A DNA stretch of 64,000 nucleotides from Xiphydria camelus. Taxonomy: Eukaryota > Arthropoda > Insecta > Hymenoptera > Xiphydriidae. Under the pieces are notes generated by a model. It was not told the DNA's origin and searched no databases. It saw only the letters and a program-made list of their open reading frames with translations. Shown one piece after another: positions 1 to 11,099 of this stretch. Position numbers and translations under genes: made by a program. The stretch is from contig OY783191.1 in the NCBI GenBank assembly GCA_963678675.1, positions 27,920,955 to 27,984,954 of the forward strand, written 5' to 3'. Each line of letters opens with the position of its first letter. The first letter of the stretch is position 1.

Positions 1-505
1 CATGGTGAAAATTGGTATACATGGGTTTTTGGGGTCGCTGATTTCGAATTTGCTATTAGATTTTTAAAAGTCAAGATAGCGGATCCAATATAGCGGACAA
101 AAGTACCGAAGTTGACTCTGATCTTGGTAAAAGTTGGTACACATGGGTATCTCGTGATGGTTTATATAAATGTGTTATTATATTTTTAAAATTCAAAGTA
201 GCGAACTCAATATTACAGTCGAAATTATCAAAATTGACGAGATCACGAGATACCCATGTATACCAACTTTTACCAAGATCAGAGTCAACTTCGGTACTTT
301 TGTCCGCTATATTGGATCCGCTATCTTGACTTTTAAAAATCTAATAGCAAATTCGAAATCAGCGACCCCAAAAACCCACGTATACCAATTTTCACCATGA
401 TCGGAGTCAGTTTTACAAATTTGGTCCGCCATATTGGATCCACCATTTTGAATTTTGAAAATCTGATAGCAAATTTGAAATCAGCGACCCCAAAAACCTC
501 TACCT
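1..505. repeat. Foldback repeat with an extra direct copy
   Basis: Bases 1-158 reappear as the reverse complement at 242-399, separated by a spacer of about 80 bp, so the stretch can fold into a long hairpin. A diverged partial copy of the right arm follows directly at about 401-500. The left arm starts at the window edge, so the element may extend upstream. An open frame at 170-400 lies inside the arm and shows no family resemblance. I read this as a non-autonomous palindromic element of unknown superfamily. Confidence 0.75.
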
Positions 506-917
506 CTAGTACCTCTAGTTCTTAAACCAACTTAGTAGGTATTTCCTCATAATTACTATGCTTCTCTATACAGCGCTTTAAATGCTAATATCTTTAATAC
601 TAAGGGCCGGTATTACCATGTCAGGTTAAACCGAAGGTTGCAGGTTAATCTTCGGGTTAGCCAAAATGACTGTATTACAAAATGTGGTTAACTAAGGAGT
701 GGAGTTTAACTTCCTGAAAAACTTTACCGTCAGATATCTGTCGGTTAACCATAGAGTTCAGGTTAACTCGGGATTGACGCATGCGCAGAGTGGTCGGTCG
801 CTGCTCTAACCTACAAACGTCCGGGAATGCAGCTGTAAACATTCACGACTCGTGTTTTACATTTTGATAGAGAGTGTGGTTATTTTATTACGTGTTTGAA
901 GTTGTACCGCTACGAAT

Positions 918-1519
918 ATGGAGGACAGTTTTGACATTTTTGAGGAAATATTAACCGACGACGAGGAAGATTATATGGAGCTGGTATGTACTCTTACAAA
1001 GTAGATACGAAAAGTAGAAATAGTCAAAAATTTCAGGCATTTACGGCCTCTACGTGTGTATATATCATTTTGAGCATTGCTACATTTTCGTTCCGGGTTG
1101 AAGCCGCGCCGAGAAATGGAACAGACGCGGCTGAAATCCGGAAGCCAAAAGTAACGATACTCAAAATAATAAGCATAAATATTATAACTGTCACAAATTT
1201 AACGTTAATTTATAGATTGAAATGCCTCGTGCACCCAAAGTATTTCGGCCCAGAGTGAACCATTTAGATCAGTGGAATGACGAGGAATTTTTGGACAGGT
1301 TCCGCATTTCCAAAGGAAGCACGGAATTATTATTACAAGAAATCGAACCTGTGATATCCCATCCCACAAATCGGTACGTTAGGTTCGGTTACGTTAAGTA
1401 ATTTGTTAAAGCAGCAGCTAAATTTTTTGGTACTTTATATTTTCAGAAATGAAGCAATCGATGATTGGTCGTTACTTGTTGGCTTGGATTTATGTTCAGC
1501 AACTCCTCAACTTGCCTAG
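918..1519 (+). pseudogene. HARBI1-like transposase, 5' exons only (truncated)
   Basis: Three spliced blocks can be read. Exon 1 (918-983) encodes an acidic start, MEDSFDIFEEILTDDEEDY, followed by a GTATGT donor. Exon 2 (1216-1373) encodes the characteristic HARBI1 N-terminal segment, with VFRPRVNHLDQWNDEEF, then FLDRFRISKGSTELLL and EIEPVISHPTNR. Exon 3 starts at 1447 after TTTTCAG, keeps only a few family residues (NEA) and runs into a stop at 1517-1519. The DDE catalytic domain, normally about 250 further residues, is absent, so a deletion junction must lie near 1455. The family transposase works with the Myb-like protein encoded on the opposite strand of the same element. Confidence 0.8.
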
Positions 1520-1712
1520 GCTGCTCTTCTGTTTTTGCAAAAAAAATAAATATCCACTTAATTGAAATTAATTTTGAATATTAAGTTTGTAAAATAAAAA
1601 TATTTTTCGTGGCTCGCCAAATATTCTTTTCATTTCTAAAATTTGAAGTTCTAATTTTTAATGTAACCTAACCTAACCGAACTTTGGAAGTGTGATAATA
1701 ATTGATACCGAG

Positions 1713-2258
1713 CTAACCTTGTGAATTATTATTCACTGTTAATTTATGAGATTTTGGCACTCGAAGAAGAGTTGGTGACCATGACGACCAGCTCGGTACA
1801 GGGAGTGTCGACTCTGCATCCTGATGGTTTGTCTCATTGATGACTTCTACAATCATACTTTCTTCGGCGTCGTCATCGAACGAAGATGGAAGGCCTGTCA
1901 GTCCAATGCCTGTCAAGCCCTTCACAGTGTCTTCCACTGTTGACGTTGTGTTTATCCTCGCTGATGTACCACCTCCAGTTTTGAATAACTACATTTTATT
2001 TGCAGCGTGTTTCTTTTTCGCAGTCTTTTTCAAATTTAAATATTTTTCTTTTAAATTCCTGGTGGTGCGAGATACTACACCACTTGCGCTGTTAAATTCT
2101 TGAGCCACTTTTACCCAAGTGGATTCTTTCTCTTTCCACGAGACAGCATCAGATTTCTTGCATTCTATAATGTGTCGATACTTCGAAACAAGTTCAACAA
2201 GAATTTCCACCTCGTTGCTAGAAAAATTCGCTGCCCTTCTGGAGTTTTCAGACTCCAT
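1713..2258 (-). pseudogene. Myb/SANT-like DNA-binding protein of the Harbinger element
   Basis: Reading minus from the ATG at 2258 (MESENSRRAANFSSNEVEIL) gives a Myb/SANT-like domain of the kind Harbinger elements encode: a helix with LVELVSKYRHIIECK, then W-K-E-K followed by W-V-K-V, and the basic tail LKEKYLNLKKTAKKK. A single in-frame TAG at 1989-1991 interrupts it just before LFKTGGGTSARI, after which the frame runs open to a stop at 1713. The residues after the stop match the usual continuation of these proteins, so I infer one nonsense substitution rather than an intron. In working elements this protein helps the transposase recognise the transposon ends. Confidence 0.75.
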
Positions 2259-3136
2259 CGCTGCAAAAATTAAATTCGCAGACGTGATAGTATGACATTT
2301 TTGCGTTGCATTTACAGAATATTTAAATATCGGTTTAATACGTGCATCAGAGTGACTCGTTTCAAGGCAATATTTGCGCACCTGATAAACTTTTTAAATA
2401 TAGATAAAAAATTGTCGCGAAAGAATAACGACGCCGAAGTTAAATATTAAAAAGTCGCTCAGGGAATTAATAGTTTTCCCATCTAATTAACATGAGAAAG
2501 GATTGATTATTTTCTAAAGTTGGGACTACTCTGCCAGTTAGTGGTAAACAATTGTGCAAATATACGACTTTAAAGAAAGTGAAATGCTCTGCAAAAAAGG
2601 TCCTCAGAACCAAGTCTCTAAATTCAAAGTTTTTCGATGCGTATATCAAAATCAATCAATGATTTATCCAAAATCAAATTATGTTTAAAAGTTATGAGCA
2701 TACGAACTTCAAATGCGCATAATTTTTTAACCATTCAAACCTTATTTTAACCTATACGCCCCACGCGGCGTGTGCGGAAAGTCTTCATAAAAACGGTCTG
2801 GCAGGGAACGTGTTAAATTTTGCCGCTAATTCAGGAATAAACTAGTTTACGGCATGTTCCATCTAGGGATATTTGCTTGAAATGCTACCACTCCTAGTTA
2901 ACTTAACTTTGGGTAGAAAACGTTTTGTAATACGCATTTTCGTTAACCTTAGGTTTAAACTGAAGGTAAAGGTTAACTCAACCAGCAGTTTAACCTGACA
3001 TTGTAATACCGGCCCTAAACAGTAGACAAATTTTTTCTTCTAAGATAAACTGTGTGGAATAATTTTAACTTTCAATTAAATCGAAAAAAAAACATGGGAT
3101 TAAGTTGGTAAGGTTCGTTCATCGAATTATCTGAAG

Positions 3137-4031
3137 ATTCTATCGATAATAGAATTAATAAAGCGATTTTGACCAAGTTCGGTAAATCGATAGATATAAA
3201 TGTTAGAACCCTTCGGTTAAACTTCGTGAAAATTCACCATCTTGTATAATAATTATCAAATAAATATGTAGATGTGAGGTATCGTCACAAATCTGTAACT
3301 GAAGGATCCTAACACTTATATTTGTCGATTTACCGAATTAACAGAACAATTTTGACCGAATAATAAAAATAAATATAAAATAATATAATATAATATAATA
3401 AAGTTGATAAAATAAAACAATTTATTTAATTAATTTTATTTATTATATCAGGAAATCAAAGATATATTGAAGCTATGTATTCCTAATTTACAAATTATTG
3501 TGAAATTTATGATTAAATTAATAATTAATAATTTTTTTAATTTATCAAATTTAAAATAATTGAAAATAAAAATAGTAATGAACTAAAAGATTGAATTAAA
3601 TAATTTTTAAATGATGAAGAATTAGGAATTAATTTATTATGACCTTAAGGTTTCATCGGTAATTGAATTAAAAGAACAATTTTGACCAAATTCGGTAAAT
3701 CGACAAATATAAGTATTAGGACCCTTCAGTTAAATTTTTGTGATGATTCACTAACTTGTGTGAAACGTACAATATAAATAAACGAATGCCCATTTGACAT
3801 AGAATCTTATGAGAAGCGACATATACATTTCTTTTATTTCTGAATCGATAGATATCAAGTGTTGGGACCCTTTAGTAAAATTTTTATGATGATTTCTTAA
3901 CTGTATATTTATTTTATATTTGTTATACAAGGTGGTAAATTGTCACAAAAATTTAACCGGAGGGTCCTAACACTCATATCTATTTATCGATTTTAATCAA
4001 AATCGCTCTGTTAATTCTACTATCGATAGAA
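3137..4031. repeat. Nested foldback repeat
   Basis: The outer arms begin TTCTATCGATAATAGAATTA and return inverted, ending near 4031 with TCTACTATCGATAGAA. Between them a second palindromic motif, containing GACCCTTCAGTTAAATTTT and its reverse complement, recurs at about 3205, 3300, 3715, 3865 and 3950. The interior (about 3365-3640) is almost pure A+T with TAATA runs. I see no coding potential. The arrangement suggests one palindromic MITE family inserted into, or duplicated within, itself. Confidence 0.6.
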
Positions 4032-4059
4032 CCTCCTTAAGTACGAATACATCAATGCG

Positions 4060-4880
4060 CGCAAAGAAAATTGCCTTTCTCACACGGCGAGGTGCTTCTC
4101 TCTCCCGATGCGGGACAGTCGCGGCGCTCTGGCGGCCGAGAGGGGTGGGGGGCTCGTGAGAGCGATTAGGGTGGACACAACAGGATCGCGGGACGGGGTC
4201 GCGAGGAGGCATCGATTAAACAAACCACCCCGTCACTCCGCCTCGCCGCGAAGCTCAGCTAGGCGGCGCAGGCAATGCCGTTGTTATGCATACGTAACGG
4301 CGGAAACGAGTGTGTATTTCCGTATGTCCGCGCATGCGCGTAATCCGAGGTATATACGTGTGTATACGGATACACGTGTGTTCCCTGAAAAGCTCCCAAG
4401 GGTCGTTTCCCGTGCACGCATCCCTCGTACCGCACCCCCGACGAACGGGTTTCTCACGCAGGTGCGTGCGTGCGCGCGTGCGTGCGTGCGTGAACGCGTC
4501 CCCGCTACGACCTCGGGAGAGATCAGGTGTCAAATCTCCGAAGCGTTCAAATCGTATCGTGCCACGACAAACAGGTTGGACGAGCAAACGTATGCGCGTG
4601 AAATGTAGGGGTACGGGGTCGCGTCCCGCGTCACAAATTGACTTCTGGTTTCGCACGTGCGACGCAGTCCATAAATCCCAGGGCTTCAGCGGTGAACGGG
4701 CCGGTGACGGCGGCGATTCGTTTAGAGGGAGGGGGGGGGAGGACGGAATATAGCGAGAGGTTCACCGCTATTTCGGTAGTTCGACGCACGGTGGCGCTCG
4801 TAAATCTCGCGCCATTTCGTCAACGCGGACGGAGAGGAGGCGAAAGCCCGCGCGGATCGAACGAATTGCTGTACCTATAG
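4060..4880. promoter_or_regulatory. CpG-rich block, possible promoter or 5' UTR
   Basis: Composition changes abruptly from A+T-rich to G+C-rich with many CpG dinucleotides, including a GTGC/GTGCGTGCG simple repeat at about 4460-4495. Open frames exist on both strands and in several registers, which is what high GC gives by chance, and none resembles a known protein. A CpG-rich island of this size in an otherwise methylation-depleted insect background is compatible with a promoter or first exon, but no TATA box, initiator or splice-linked ORF could be assigned. Confidence 0.35.
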
Positions 4881-4886
4881 GAGGCA

Positions 4887-5101
4887 CACCCGTGCTCACG
4901 GATTCTGTCGCTGGTGACTTTTTTTAAATGTCATTTTTAAATGTACTAACCAATTAACAATTAGTTCTCATGCCATCATTAGCTACGGTGGCGTCTACTC
5001 TCGTTAATGAAAGCATGAGGATTGATTAATCATTGGTTAATACGTTTAAAAATAACATTTAAAAAAAGACACCAGCGACAGAATCCGTGAGCGCACGGGT
5101 G
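4887..5101. mobile_element. Palindromic MITE, family A, copy 1
   Basis: 215 bp, beginning CACCCGTGCTCACGGATTCT and ending with the inverted counterpart CCGTGAGCGCACGGGTG. The arms pair over nearly the whole length through the shared words GTCGCTGG/CCAGCGAC and AATGTCATTTTTAAATG. The same family occurs at 25551-25760 and 60390-60600, with a half copy after the latter. It is non-coding and non-autonomous; the superfamily is not determined. Confidence 0.75.
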
Positions 5102-5804
5102 TACATATATTTTGTTTTCCATGAGCGCGGTATTTCGCCGCTGGAACGATATTCGTAGTTGAATGACGGCGTTCTTAAATATGCCGCGTGTCGCGGAGAA
5201 CGATCCGACGGAGTTATTTTTCCGGGAACTCGTAAACGTGGAGAATTTTGATGTTTTCCTCATTGGGAAGCGGTTTTAGGAGCATTTTTAAACGCGAGGT
5301 CCTCGGTGATGTCCTTCGCATTGCTCGAAGGCACTCTTTCGTCTCGTAACCACCTTTGTGGCTTGCACGTGACTTAATGCGATTCTTTTCGTGGTTGATC
5401 TTAGCCCCAGAGATAATTTATATACTGAGAAAAATTGAATGGCTCTGCCTATTTAATTCTGGCTCATAGAGCTATATTCGAGTCTTTTGGCACAACAACA
5501 ATGTCGTCTAGCTACAAGAGCCGAACGCTTGCGCCGGACGTATTCTGCTTGCAGGAACAACGTGGTATAGTTGTAGGGGCTGAACGGGGGATAACTTCTA
5601 GCAGCCATGCAATTAGGTTAGCATCTAGCACCTATTCAATATCTCAATATCATGTTCAATATCTCAAGTGAGCGGTTTCGTATTACATATGTAGAAATAA
5701 GATACAATCGCCAAATGCTGTTCCCCTTTTGTTTAAATTTCTTTTTCTGTTTGATGGATAGGTACATTGTCATAGCAATGCTATTTGTGACTGATTTGAG
5801 CGTA
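5102..5804. other. No gene seen
   Basis: Intermediate GC at first, then A+T-rich. Short open frames (5030-5263 minus, 5435-5671 plus) have no recognisable domain, no codon pattern that stands out and no convincing splice sites. Nothing else is supported here. Confidence 0.5.
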
Positions 5805-5806
5805 TA

Positions 5807-6208
5807 CAGGGTGCCCCGTCATGTAATGTCCATACTGAATTTACGTGTTCCTGGGGTCAATCTGGACCGAAAAGTCTTAATATACAAGGGTCCCAAAAGC
5901 CAATATGCGTGTGTTCCGTATAACGACCATGAAATCCTTTTACGCTCCACAACAACGATTTCTCAAAAAGCACAGTTATGTATTGATCATCAAGGTGGTC
6001 ATTTCGAACAATATGTGAGATGATTGGATTTTATTTCAATTATTGTCTAATGAAAAATAAAGCTGCTTTACTTATTAGTATTATGTCATTTCATTTTTTT
6101 ACTTACACACGGTGACTTGTAGACCCCTTGTGTATTAAGACTTTTCGGTTCAGATTGACCACAGGAACACGTAAATTCAGTATGGACATCACATGACGGG
6201 ACGCCCTG
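5807..6208. mobile_element. Tc1/mariner-derived MITE with TA duplications
   Basis: Ends CAGGGTGCCCCGTCATGTAA and GACGGGACGCCCTG, flanked by TA (5805-5806, 6209-6210). The terminal repeats are about 85 bp (5807-5890 and 6123-6208). The open frame between them, ending at 6023, finishes QLCIDHQGGHFEQYVR, which resembles the last residues of Tc1/mariner transposases (usually a G-G-H-F-E motif close to the stop). This is therefore a deletion derivative keeping only the transposase tail. It shares the CAGGGTG end with the elements at 49112, 50514 and 54786. Confidence 0.8.
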
Positions 6209-6210
6209 TA

Positions 6211-6468
6211 TATGAGGCGGTAAAAGGCAAAGTGGTGTAAGTCATTTCAAAAACCAGAAGAATTTAATAGAAATGTTGCCGTTTGTAGCCGTTTGTATAG
6301 TTTGCCGTTCGTATTTGTACTGCCATCCTATGGACCTTTGAACGAAGTTACATATAACTTACACCACTATTCTAGCTAACACATTTGATTATATATATAA
6401 CGTTTTTCGCCATTATCTTAAAATAGCAAAAAAGTGACTTACACCACTTTGCCTTTTACCGCCTCATA
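6211..6468. mobile_element. TA-flanked MITE, 258 bp
   Basis: The 37-bp terminal repeats start TATGAGGCGGTAAAAGGCAA and pair with TTGCCTTTTACCGCCTCATA at the other end. TA dinucleotides flank both sides (6209-6210, 6469-6470). It sits immediately against the right end of the preceding element, apparently inserted at that element's own TA duplication. It is non-coding. Confidence 0.75.
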
Positions 6469-6537
6469 TAAGTGTAGGTACATGTGGTTTCTGCACTCGT
6501 ACGTATCCGCTTTGTGCATGACCATCATAACTATTCC

Positions 6538-6643
6538 TCGTCGCTATGTGTGGTAGTATACGCATGCACTCTGCCAGTATCCTCTATATCATTCGGTAGA
6601 ACTTCATGTATTGGCATGTATACTACCACACATAGTCACGAGA
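6538..6643. repeat. Hairpin repeat within a dispersed element
   Basis: TCGCTATGTGTGGTAGTATA near 6540 pairs with GTATACTACCACACATAG near 6620. The flanking words GTGCATGACCA (about 6516) and ATTGGCTCCGTGCAT (about 6679) recur at 29678-30245, where the same repeat carries an insertion. I infer a dispersed repeat of roughly 180 bp with a hairpin centre. Confidence 0.5.
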
Positions 6644-6694
6644 AATAGATGAGATAGTGATAGGTGTGATAGCTATTGGCTCCGTGCATGAATT

Positions 6695-7320
6695 GCACGT
6701 GCATATATTATATTGGGTTAGTTACTGCATGAGATTAAGGATGCTGGATCAGGTCAGACTAGTCAAAATATAATCCGTCATAATAGAATATTTATATAGG
6801 TATGTCTATAAAAAATGGTGCAAATGATATGATACATATTTTCTTTCCATCACCTAATGAAACAGCAGTATAGAAAATGCTAATGAATACGTATACAATT
6901 TTCTATGGCAGTAATTATGATATTTAGTTATCTCGTTCATCAAGTCGTAGTATTTCAACTTCAAGTGATGCGGCAGCATTCCAATTCTTTTATTGTTTTT
7001 GTGTTTGTTATCTACCAGCTTTATATTCCCGCCGCATAATGGTACGAGAGAGATGTCAAGATTTTTAATAACCGAGGTCGATAATTATGACACGTAAGAA
7101 CGCGCAGCGTTGCGAAGCATTCGGGGCTTCCGAAACTTCTTTGTCTTTGGCGATATTTCGTCAGATTCAATTGAATATTTCTCCCTCGAGATGGTCGTTA
7201 AACCCCTTTGTTTTTGGAATTTTGAGAATCGTTGACTTTCAGTGCGCGTAATGTTTTTATATATTTTCCACTTCATCTAATCAGATAGCACACACTTTAA
7301 TTTTTGTATCAAACCTACAA
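6695..7320. other. No gene seen
   Basis: A+T-rich DNA with no supported ORF, terminal repeat or RNA gene. A 63-codon open frame on minus (7085-7276) has no recognised similarity. Confidence 0.5.
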
Positions 7321-7560
7321 GTACACGCAGAAAAAACCAGCAATTTTTACAGTTTCATCCAGTAGCGCTGAGATTCGAGCTGATTTTCAAGAATTTGTAT
7401 AGAGGACACATTTGTATTTACAAGGTTTTAACTGTACAAATACTAGTTTAAATCAGACATAATATTTGTTTCCACAGGAATGTCTACCGGTTCCCCAGGA
7501 AAAATACCTAATACCTACTGTGTCAAATTGTAATTCGTGCAGTTCCTTTTTTTCCGTGTA
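7321..7560. repeat. Possible MITE with short terminal repeats
   Basis: TACACGCAGAAAAAACCAG at the left and CCTTTTTTTCCGTGTA at the right are imperfect inverted repeats of about 18 bp ending in TA. Similar A-rich termini occur at about 5424, 15408 and 17213. The arms are low-complexity, so chance pairing cannot be excluded. Confidence 0.3.
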
Positions 7561-8039
7561 TCAGTTCTGCTATAACGCCTGTGTGTTAAATGTTCATAGT
7601 TTACGATTAAATGCTGAAATGGTCATTAAGAAGCCTTGAAATTTCACGTATTTGAAACACGACATTAAATTATATAACGCTTAATAAGTGTATAATACAT
7701 CAGTTCAGATTTTTATCTACTATGGTGATCAAAAACCCTTAAAAAATGTCTCGAGTAACTGAAACGTATCTCTTCAAGGAATTTTTCGCGTTATTACATT
7801 AACGAATACATCGGCAACTAAACGATATTACTCGTACAGCAATGCATATTTCTTATGCGATAAGGATTATTGCTATAATAAGGGACATGCACATAGCAGT
7901 AGGTACCTACTTTAGTTTTCTGTAGAAGCCATTCATTTTTCTCAGTGTACATTTCGCGCGTGTAACGAGGACACACTTACATGTGCAAAGTTCGCGGAAG
8001 AGAGACGATAAACAATGTTCGAGTCTAGAACGCGGGAAC

Positions 8040-8680
8040 CACGATTCCATTACGATGCAGCTTCGCCGATGGGAAGAGTGATTCGCGCCCGACGATCGGC
8101 GCATGCGTGGCGCGAGTCTACCAAAATGGCGGTCTCGCCGTAAACGTTGTGTTCGGAATAAATTCGCTTCTCTTAAAAAGCGCTGACCTTGATTCGGAAA
8201 GGAGCTACTCCGAGCTTAAAATTCCATTCGTTTTTTTGATCGAAACTCGTACCTTCCTCCATTTCATGGCCGCCGCCGTCCGGCGAAACCCTTCAGCATG
8301 AGACGATCTATCGTAACAACAACGCGGCGACGAACTGCGGCTTCGTTTTGTTTGTTTACCTTTACGAAAGCGCATGTGTGAGATCGAAGGGAGGGCGGAC
8401 CGAGAGCCGTCTACGGTCCAATGAAGCGACCGAGGGTGGAAGCTCACCTCAGACGAGCTTGCGCGCGCGCTTCGTATCGGGGGAGGGCGGCCATTTTGAG
8501 GGAACCCCCTGTTATAGTAAGTCGAACGAACGCCGATAAGTAATGCGACGCGAAACGTTGCGATAACGCCTGCCGTTCGTTATTATTTATAGCGGGGTCG
8601 GGAAACTCGCGAAGAAAATGTTGACGTATAACGTCGAACTCGCGAACGCACCGGAGGCGTATGTGCGTATATTAGCCATC
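8040..8680. promoter_or_regulatory. CpG-rich block with clustered ATGGCGGC-type motifs
   Basis: G+C- and CpG-rich sequence with several YY1-like words: AAAATGGCGG near 8122, CATGGCCGCCGCC near 8266 and GGCGGCCATTTTG near 8486. Such clusters are common at constitutive TATA-less start sites. No open frame on either strand can be assigned to a family, so I propose a promoter or non-coding first exon only as an inference. Confidence 0.4.
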
Positions 8681-8766
8681 ATATTGTACACACAGGTACC
8701 TATATGGCAGAAGGAGCGCGGGAGTGTTATTTTTCCCTTATAGGTTACATTGCATTACTTGATGTA

Positions 8767-9139
8767 CAGCCTTGGCCAAAAGTATTAGGCACCCTATAAT
8801 TGTGGTAGCTCCTATTTTAAAAACCGGTTGTCGACTTGACAAAACTCCGTAGATAAAAAATTTATCGAAACATACGAAATCTTTCTTTGTGGGATTAATT
8901 TAACCTTGATTTATAAGGTGGTAAACCAGGCCTCCGAAGTTTAACGCTTCCAACAAACTTTTAAACGAAGCGAAATACGATAAAAGCTTTAATACAAAAG
9001 TTGTTTAGTCTCTTAAACGAAACGACTTTTATCTGAAAGTTTTTCTTATATCTCGCCTCGCTCGTAAGATAATTTGGATGAACCGATCTCTAAAACTCGT
9101 TCATCTCTTATGAGTGCCCAATACTTTTGGCCAAGCCTG
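8767..9139. mobile_element. Tc1-like MITE, TA-flanked, 373 bp
   Basis: Ends CAGCCTTGGCCAAAAGTATT and AATACTTTTGGCCAAGCCTG are inverted repeats, flanked by TA (8765-8766, 9140-9141). The GGCCAAAAGTATT word is a well-known Tc1-type terminus. The interior has no transposase sequence, so this is a non-autonomous derivative. Confidence 0.85.
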
Positions 9140-9289
9140 TAAGTATACCCGGTCGAACGTAACGAGAGATTCGATGGGGAGGAAATAACGAAGCGATATA
9201 GGTAAGTACATGCTATTAAAGATTTTTAATACAAATGTGTACGAAGCAGCAATTGACATATGTACGAGTGTATTAATATTCACTCGCAG

Positions 9290-9900
9290 AAGTCTATGAA
9301 ATTTCAAATACAGTTTTTAAAATTCAAATAGATTATTAAATTTCAAAACCAAGTATTCTTAAATTTCAAATATATGAAATTTCATAACCAAATGTCTTCA
9401 AAATTTAAATACCAAAAAATTGCAGCATTAATCGGCATATCGTGAATTTGCTCAGTATCTTACAGAGGTCGGTGCGTTATAAATTTTCGGACACAATTTG
9501 TCATGCTTACAATAAGTATATAAGTATAAGTACTCGTATATAGATACTTCTGCGCAACGAATTTAGCGACTCGCATGTGAATTTTCAAGAACTGTTATTA
9601 AATTTCATAACTATACATAGTAAATCCTATGTAGGTAATACAGTGTTTCAAACTTCAAAAGCAAGTTCTTAAATTTAATACCTACGTTTATTTGAAAATC
9701 CAATTTCATACATGTATTTGAAAATTAATATCCTACTTCAACTCAAAATTCAAATTTTTGTTTGAGTTATACAATACAGATATTAATTTTCAAACAATTT
9801 AATATGAAACTCAGTTTTGATACTGTAGTTCTTAAAATTCACACAACTTTGTATTTCAAATTTCAAAACATTTTTAACAGTGCATGTATGTAGGTATGTA
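9290..9900. repeat. Degenerate A+T-rich region rich in AAATTTCAAA words
   Basis: The words AAATTTCAAA, AAATTCAAAT and TTTCAAATTT occur many times at irregular spacing on both strands. No fixed period can be seen, so this is either an old, decayed satellite-like array or low-complexity DNA. Confidence 0.35.
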
Positions 9901-9944
9901 CATCGAACTTATTGTTAGTCGCGCGCGCGCGTTTAGCGTAATTT

Positions 9945-10070
9945 ACTCTTGTACTTTGAGTGGCAATATCTCACAAACGGGGTTCGACGGATAGGCATTT
10001 TACCTTGTACCTTTTTCGTTAATCTCAACGAGCTCTATAATATTTGCTGAAATAAAAATAACGATTTCCG
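9945..10070. repeat. Fragment of the 50.5-kb foldback family
   Basis: TTGTACTTTGAGTGGCAATA followed by TCTCACAAAC and GGATAGGCATTT closely parallels the arm at 50825-50925 (GTACTTTGAGCGGAAATATC). Only one arm is present. It shows that this Tc1/mariner foldback family has at least three copies in the window (here, 50514-52940 and 54786-55406). Confidence 0.55.
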
Positions 10071-10379
10071 CGTAAAAAAATAAACGTGACTTTTAGAGTT
10101 GAAAAAAATGCACTTTAAAACGGTGCATTTTTTACTCTAAATCGAACTGGCTCACTTTTAACTGCGGTGGAATGAAATCTCGTACTTTTAAATTGACAGA
10201 ATAGATGAGAATGTGTTTATATACGAGCCCTTTGGAGTTGGCCCCTCGTTACCATTATTTATCGCGGGAATCAGGGGTTAACTACAAAAAACCCTTATTA
10301 CCGCTTTCTCCTCTACTTACTATAATTTACCACTATTAGTTATTTTGTTAAAGGAGTACAGAACAATGCATACAGATGG

Positions 10380-10700
10380 TGAACGCGTACGCGCAGCTAT
10401 GCTTTTCCTCGAATAAACAGACTTATTGCCCTCCCTCTCTCTCTTGCTCTCTACCGCGCTTACCAGATGATATGTAGGTATATGCGCGCGTAGCTGCGTG
10501 CGGTAAACTTTACTTTTCTCCGTCCCGTCGGCGAGCGACGGACGAGTGAACTCTAGGGACTTTTGAGGTCACATCCGTGAAGAGCGGCTCGCGCAAGTGT
10601 GATGTAACTTTCGAGACGAGCGGCGAAGGCGCGAAATACGCGGCGAACGAAACGGGAATGGGGAGTTGCTCGTTATTGCTATGTTTACGCGCCCAATTAG
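10380..10700. promoter_or_regulatory. CpG-rich block
   Basis: A short G+C-rich interval with many CpG (CGGCGAGCGACGGACGAG near 10532) preceded by a CT-rich run. No coding frame is supported. It may be a promoter; there is no further evidence. Confidence 0.25.
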
Positions 10701-10871
10701 CGGGACGCTGTACAGTTATAATTCGCGACTAATTATTTTCGATAAACTTTAGAATTCTGTGATTTTTAAAGAGGCGCATTTTGATAGGATCTAATTTAAC
10801 GGTCGACTTGTTTGATTTGGTGAAAGAAGTCTATTACCTATGTCCAAACAAATTTTGTTCTGTCACGAAAT

Positions 10872-11099
10872 AAGAGGGTAAAAGTGGTATAAACGCCCTG
10901 GTTAAAGCGCAAGTAAAAAATCAATTATTTTGAAAATGATTGAAGATATTGAAAAAAAGGTTAAACAAAAAAGGTTTGTTCATTTTTCTATTAACTATAA
11001 AAAAGCTGTTCTCGATTTTCTATACATCTCCACTGCGTTTAAATAATCCCGTTCAAAGTTTAAGGGAGACTGAAGCGTTTATCCTACTTTTATACCCTA
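10872..11099. repeat. Small MITE-like inverted repeat
   Basis: AGGGTAAAAGTGGTATAAAC near 10873 pairs imperfectly with GTTTATCCTACTTTTATACCCT ending near 11098; the interior is A+T-rich and non-coding. Confidence 0.4.

Larger units (their letters stand above)
604..3015. mobile_element. PIF/Harbinger DNA transposon, internally deleted
   Basis: The element begins GGGCCGGTATTAC and ends with its reverse complement GTAATACCGGCCC, and it is flanked by the 3-bp duplication TAA (601-603 and 3016-3018). A 3-bp TWA duplication is the hallmark of PIF/Harbinger. Inside lie the two genes expected of the superfamily in convergent orientation: a HARBI1-type transposase on plus, of which only the N-terminal exons remain, and a Myb/SANT-like DNA-binding protein on minus with a premature stop. 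The transposase catalytic core is missing, so this 2.4-kb copy looks non-autonomous. Confidence 0.9.

Noticed and set aside
4108..4753. Open frames of 130-166 codons at 4.1-4.7 kb
   Set aside because: Same composition effect; all frames arginine-rich, none recognisable, no splice structure.
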